Positions 61,341 to 64,000 of a DNA stretch of 64,000 bases are shown here, in pieces (within the stretch, counting starts at the first letter, position 1; each line of letters opens with the position of its first letter). The DNA comes from Thiothrix winogradskyi (lineage in GTDB: Bacteria; Pseudomonadota; Gammaproteobacteria; Thiotrichales; Thiotrichaceae), in contig NZ_CP091244.1 in assembly GCF_021650935.1 (NCBI RefSeq), forward strand, positions 372,001-436,000. Reading direction: 5' to 3'. Under the pieces are notes generated by a model that saw only the letters and a list, made by a program, of their open reading frames with translations, was not told the origin of the DNA and searched no databases. A program made the position numbers and the translations under genes.

Positions 61341-61443
61341 AAGAAACCCCTCCCCAACCCTCCCCTTATCAGGGAAGGGAGTAAGAAAGATGTGCCGCCT
61401 TCTTGTTCCTCCCCTGATAAGGGGAGGTTAGGAGGGGTTTCTT
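61341..61443. repeat. 103-bp palindromic repeat between ureF and ureG
   Basis: Arms AAGAAACCCCTCC (left) and GGAGGGGTTTCTT (right) are perfect inverses, with inner CCCCTTATCAGG-type arms and a centre with CTTCTTGTTCCT. The layout matches the 111-bp element in polA. Its right edge touches the ureF stop codon. It may fold into a long hairpin in the ureFG transcript and affect ureG expression. Confidence 0.85.
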
Positions 61444-62123
61444 CACGATCTAAACAAACGGGTGTATTGGGTTTCGTGACGACTGCTGGCGATGGCTAAC
61501 GCGGGTGATGCTGCGCCAATGTCGTCATCAGCCACTTGCAAACCTTGCGCCACCACCTCCGGTAGCAGTGCGGTCATTTCATGCAAAATTTTCTGCCCTT
61601 GCGTTTGCCCCAGCGGGATGATTTTCACCGCCGACAACACCAGATTTTCCAGCCAGCTCCACACATAGCCGTAAGCGGCTTGTTGCAACGGGATTTGCCA
61701 ATGCACCGCCGCAAGTGCGAAAGCAGCCGCTTGGCTTTGTGCCAGCAGCGGTTTCCAGCGGGCAGCATTGGGGATTTCCAAGGCAATCAGCAAATCGGTT
61801 AACGCCCGCCCGCGATTCTTTTCTTCCAGCAATAACTCGCTGGTTTCGCGACTGGCGTTGAGGATGTGAATCCAGTATTCCAGCGTTTCCACATCAGCGC
61901 GTTCGACGGCGTGATACATGCGTTGCAACACCGGAATATCCAGATGCGTCATGCCACTGTGCAACTGACTTGCCAGCCAGCCTTGCAAATCGGCGGGAGT
62001 GGTAATCCAGCCGCATTCCACCGCCCATTCAATCCCCTGCGAATAAGTGAACGAACCAATCGGCAAGGTCGGGCTGACCAGATGCAGCAGGCGTAGCAGT
62101 GCGAGGTCAGTGATCATGGTCAT
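61443..62123 (-). CDS. ureF: urease accessory protein UreF
   Basis: A 226-residue helical chaperone that regulates UreG GTPase during nickel insertion. LLHLVSPTLPIGSFTYSQG at the N-terminus and the SWLENLVLSAVKIIPLGQ block are family hallmarks; C-terminal RHETQYTRLFRS is typical. The start lies within the ureE His-rich tail (overlap of about 17 bp); 62117 is an equally good choice. Confidence 0.94.
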   Translation of the reverse strand: MTMITDLALLRLLHLVSPTLPIGSFTYSQGIEWAVECGWITTPADLQGWLASQLHSGMTHLDIPVLQRMYHAVERADVETLEYWIHILNASRETSELLLEEKNRGRALTDLLIALEIPNAARWKPLLAQSQAAAFALAAVHWQIPLQQAAYGYVWSWLENLVLSAVKIIPLGQTQGQKILHEMTALLPEVVAQGLQVADDDIGAASPALAIASSRHETQYTRLFRS

Positions 62124-62583
62124 GATGATGTCCGTGCGAATGCCCGCCACCATACGCGCCTGCTTCCGGCTCGAACGGCGCTTGCTCGACCACTACATGC
62201 AAGCCTAAACCGTGCAACATGTCATCCAGTACATGGTCGTGTTGGTAACGGATCATCCCTGGCATGATTTGCACTGGCACATGACGGTTGCCGAGGTGGT
62301 AGCAGGCGCGTGCCAGTAACCACGGGTCGGCGCACGTCAGGGTAGATACCGTTTCGGGCGCGGCTTGGATGCGAATGAGTTCGCCGCTTGCACCTTGCAG
62401 GACATCGCCATGTTGTAGGCTGGAACCGCGTGGCAGGAATAAGCCTGCATCGCTGCCATCGTCGAGGGTGACGCGCTGGCGGCTGATAATGCGGCGTTCG
62501 TGCGGCAAGGTCAGCGACAGGTGCGGCTGGCGGGGTGGTACGCTGCTTTTATCCAGAATACGTTCGATCTTCAGCATAGCCAC
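62107..62583 (-). CDS. ureE: urease accessory nickel metallochaperone UreE
   Basis: A 158-residue nickel-binding chaperone. The N-terminal peptide-binding part (KIERILDKSSV, LTLPHERRI) and the metal-binding part with GNRHVPVQI are followed by a histidine-rich tail (GGGHSHGHHHDHDH) that binds several Ni ions. AAGAGG lies 8 nt before the ATG. Stops 3 bp from the ureC stop side and overlaps ureF. Confidence 0.95.
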   Translation of the reverse strand: MAMLKIERILDKSSVPPRQPHLSLTLPHERRIISRQRVTLDDGSDAGLFLPRGSSLQHGDVLQGASGELIRIQAAPETVSTLTCADPWLLARACYHLGNRHVPVQIMPGMIRYQHDHVLDDMLHGLGLHVVVEQAPFEPEAGAYGGGHSHGHHHDHDH

Positions 62584-62586
62584 CTC

Positions 62587-64000
62587 TTAAAACAAAAAGT
62601 AACGCTGCGCCAACGGCAATTCACTCGCTGGCTCACAAATCAGCAATTCACCATCCGCCCGCACCTGATAGGTTTGCGAATCGACCTCAATCACCGGCTG
62701 GTAATCGTTGTGAATCATGCTGGCTTTGCTGATAGTACGGCAGTTTTTCACCACACCAATCAGGCTTTGCAGCCCTAATTGCTGATGCACACCCGCGTTG
62801 TAGCCCGCTTGCGAGAGGAAGGTCATGGTGGTGGCGTGTTTGGCTTTGCCGAATGCGCCGAACATGGGGCGGTAATGCACGGGTTGCGGGGTGGGAATGG
62901 AGGCATTCGGGTCACCCATCGGGGCTGCGATAATCATGCCGCCCTTGATGATCAGGCTCGGTTTTGCACCGAAAAACGCCGGTTTCCACAACACCAAATC
63001 CGCGAGTTTGCCGACTTCGATTGAGCCGACTTCGTGGGAAATGCCGTGCGTAATCGCGGGGTTGATGGTGTATTTGGCGATGTAGCGTTTGGCGCGGAAG
63101 TTGTCATTACCCTCACCCCCAGCCCCTCTCCCAGAGGTAGAGGGGGGCAAGAGATGCCCACGTTGCACTTTCATTTTGTGCGCGGTTTGCCATGTGCGGA
63201 TGATGACTTCGCCAACGCGCCCCATCGCTTGTGAATCCGACGAAATCATTGAGAACGCGCCCAAGTCGTGCAAAATGTCTTCAGCGGCAATGGTTTCGCG
63301 GCGAATGCGGCTTTCGGCAAATGCCACGTCTTCGGCAATCGCGGGGGAAAGGTGGTGGCAGACCATCAGCATGTCGAGGTGTTCGTCGACCGTATTGATG
63401 GTGTAAGGGCGGGTCGGGTTAGTGGAGGACGGCAAAATATTTGCCTGCCCTGCGGCTTTGATAATGTCGGGAGCGTGTCCGCCGCCTGCGCCTTCGGTGT
63501 GGTAAGTGTGGATCACGCGGCCTTTCATGGCGGCAAGCGTGTCTTCAAGGAAGCCGGATTCATTGAGTGTGTCGGTGTGGATGGCGACTTGCACATCCAG
63601 CTCATCCGCCACCGTCAGGCAGTTGTCGATGGCAGCGGGGGTTGTGCCCCAGTCTTCATGCAGTTTCAAGCCGATTGCGCCCGCTGCGACTTGTTCACGC
63701 AAGGGTTCAGGCAGGCTGACATTGCCTTTGCCCAAGAAACCGAGGTTCATCGGCAGGCTGTCGGCGGCTTCCAACATACGGTGCATATTCCAAATGCCGG
63801 GGGTGCAGGTGGTGGCATTCGTGCCGGTTGCAGGCCCTGTGCCGCCGCCGAGCATGGTTGTCACGCCCGACATTAAGGCTTCGTCGATTTGCTGCGGGCA
63901 AATGAAGTGGATGTGCGAATCAATCCCGCCAGCGGTGAGAATGTGGCCTTCGCCTGCAATCGCTTCCGTGCCTGCGCCAACCAGAATGTTTACGCCTGCT
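62587..64000 (-). CDS. ureC: urease alpha subunit (partial, 5' end beyond the window)
   Basis: The C-terminal 471 codons of UreC, the nickel-containing catalytic subunit that hydrolyses urea. It is open from the window edge: GIDSHIHFICPQQ (two nickel His), GLKLHEDWG with the carbamylated Lys, AIHTDTLNESGF and HTYHTEGAGGGHAPDI (His), VCHHLSPAIAEDVAFAESR with the catalytic His, and SSDSQAMGRVGE with the Asp. Between KVQRG and DNFRAKRY the protein has LLPPSTSGRGAGGEG, an insertion longer than in other ureases, derived from a repeat. A start at 63873 would not be real. Gene order ureC-E-F-G. Confidence 0.96.
   Translation of the reverse strand, partial: AGVNILVGAGTEAIAGEGHILTAGGIDSHIHFICPQQIDEALMSGVTTMLGGGTGPATGTNATTCTPGIWNMHRMLEAADSLPMNLGFLGKGNVSLPEPLREQVAAGAIGLKLHEDWGTTPAAIDNCLTVADELDVQVAIHTDTLNESGFLEDTLAAMKGRVIHTYHTEGAGGGHAPDIIKAAGQANILPSSTNPTRPYTINTVDEHLDMLMVCHHLSPAIAEDVAFAESRIRRETIAAEDILHDLGAFSMISSDSQAMGRVGEVIIRTWQTAHKMKVQRGHLLPPSTSGRGAGGEGNDNFRAKRYIAKYTINPAITHGISHEVGSIEVGKLADLVLWKPAFFGAKPSLIIKGGMIIAAPMGDPNASIPTPQPVHYRPMFGAFGKAKHATTMTFLSQAGYNAGVHQQLGLQSLIGVVKNCRTISKASMIHNDYQPVIEVDSQTYQVRADGELLICEPASELPLAQRYFLF
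63109..63155. repeat. repeat-derived segment inside ureC
   Basis: CCCTCACCCCCAGCCCCTCT and the following AGAGGTAGAGGGGGG form a hairpin-like repeat of the 'SGRGAGGEG' type that is dispersed in many proteobacterial genomes. In the minus strand it keeps the ureC frame open and adds or replaces about 12-15 residues ahead of the DNFRAKRY block. Different family from the polA and ureFG elements, judged by sequence. Confidence 0.65.

Noticed and set aside
62587..63873. ureC starting at ATG 63873
   Set aside because: The same frame stays open to the window edge and encodes essential nickel ligands upstream, so the gene is partial, not short.

Overview
The window reads as the chromosome of a gammaproteobacterium, most likely a sulfur-metabolising member of the Thiotrichales (Thiothrix-like). 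This is inferred from protein flavour: assimilatory APS-type sulfate reduction, a phosphoribulokinase, a NAD-linked Hox hydrogenase, urease, a Dct-type two-component system and several proteobacterial housekeeping genes. No rRNA, tRNA, CRISPR array or prophage was seen, so the taxonomy rests on proteins only.

Layout. 0.1-5 kb is an accessory stretch: a hipBA-like module, a small lipoprotein, an NAD(P)H oxidoreductase broken by one in-frame TGA, gloA, a GNAT remnant, and a convergent pair made of a three-Cys radical-SAM-like protein (DUF5131/Gp37-Gp68) and its family partner TcmP. 5-16.3 kb holds an EamA exporter, an unknown protein and the assimilatory sulfate genes cysJ, (nemA-like), cysH-cysI-cysD-cysN and an SLC13 permease. 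cysJ and cysH share a 56-bp promoter-proximal element. 16.3-21.9 kb carries a hemerythrin and the NAD-reducing hydrogenase operon hoxF-U-Y-H plus its maturation protease.

22-28.3 kb looks like a small genomic island: an EndoU-like lipoprotein with a probable immunity partner, two unrelated-subfamily AAA ATPase/nuclease-like genes that both have perfect palindromes just before the start codon, and between them a three-gene operon (ribbon-helix-helix-like protein, DUF4258-like small protein, unknown protein) whose last gene is split by a 588-bp IS200/IS605-type element.

28.3-58 kb is mostly conserved core: DUF3616, acuI, polA (with a palindromic repeat inserted in frame), dctBD, rlpA, a PBP4-type peptidase, rimO, prkB, a HIT protein, a regulator/methyltransferase pair, YiaA/B-PspA, ppk2, a lytic transglycosylase, an SPFH/NfeD pair, an aminotransferase, topA, a FemAB-like protein and a DEAD-box helicase. 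58-60.4 kb encodes an exported subtilase-like protein with a Glu in place of the usual catalytic His and an RTX tail. 60.7-64 kb is the end of a urease operon (ureC partial, ureE, ureF, ureG), with two more repeat insertions.

How the genes fit together: CysDN makes APS, the iron-sulfur CysH reduces it directly (no CysC is needed or seen), CysIJ reduces sulfite to sulfide, and the SLC13 protein probably imports sulfate. HoxFU and HoxYH couple H2 and NAD(H). Palindromic repeats recur in polA, between ureF and ureG, and in ureC, showing repeat spread into coding sequence.
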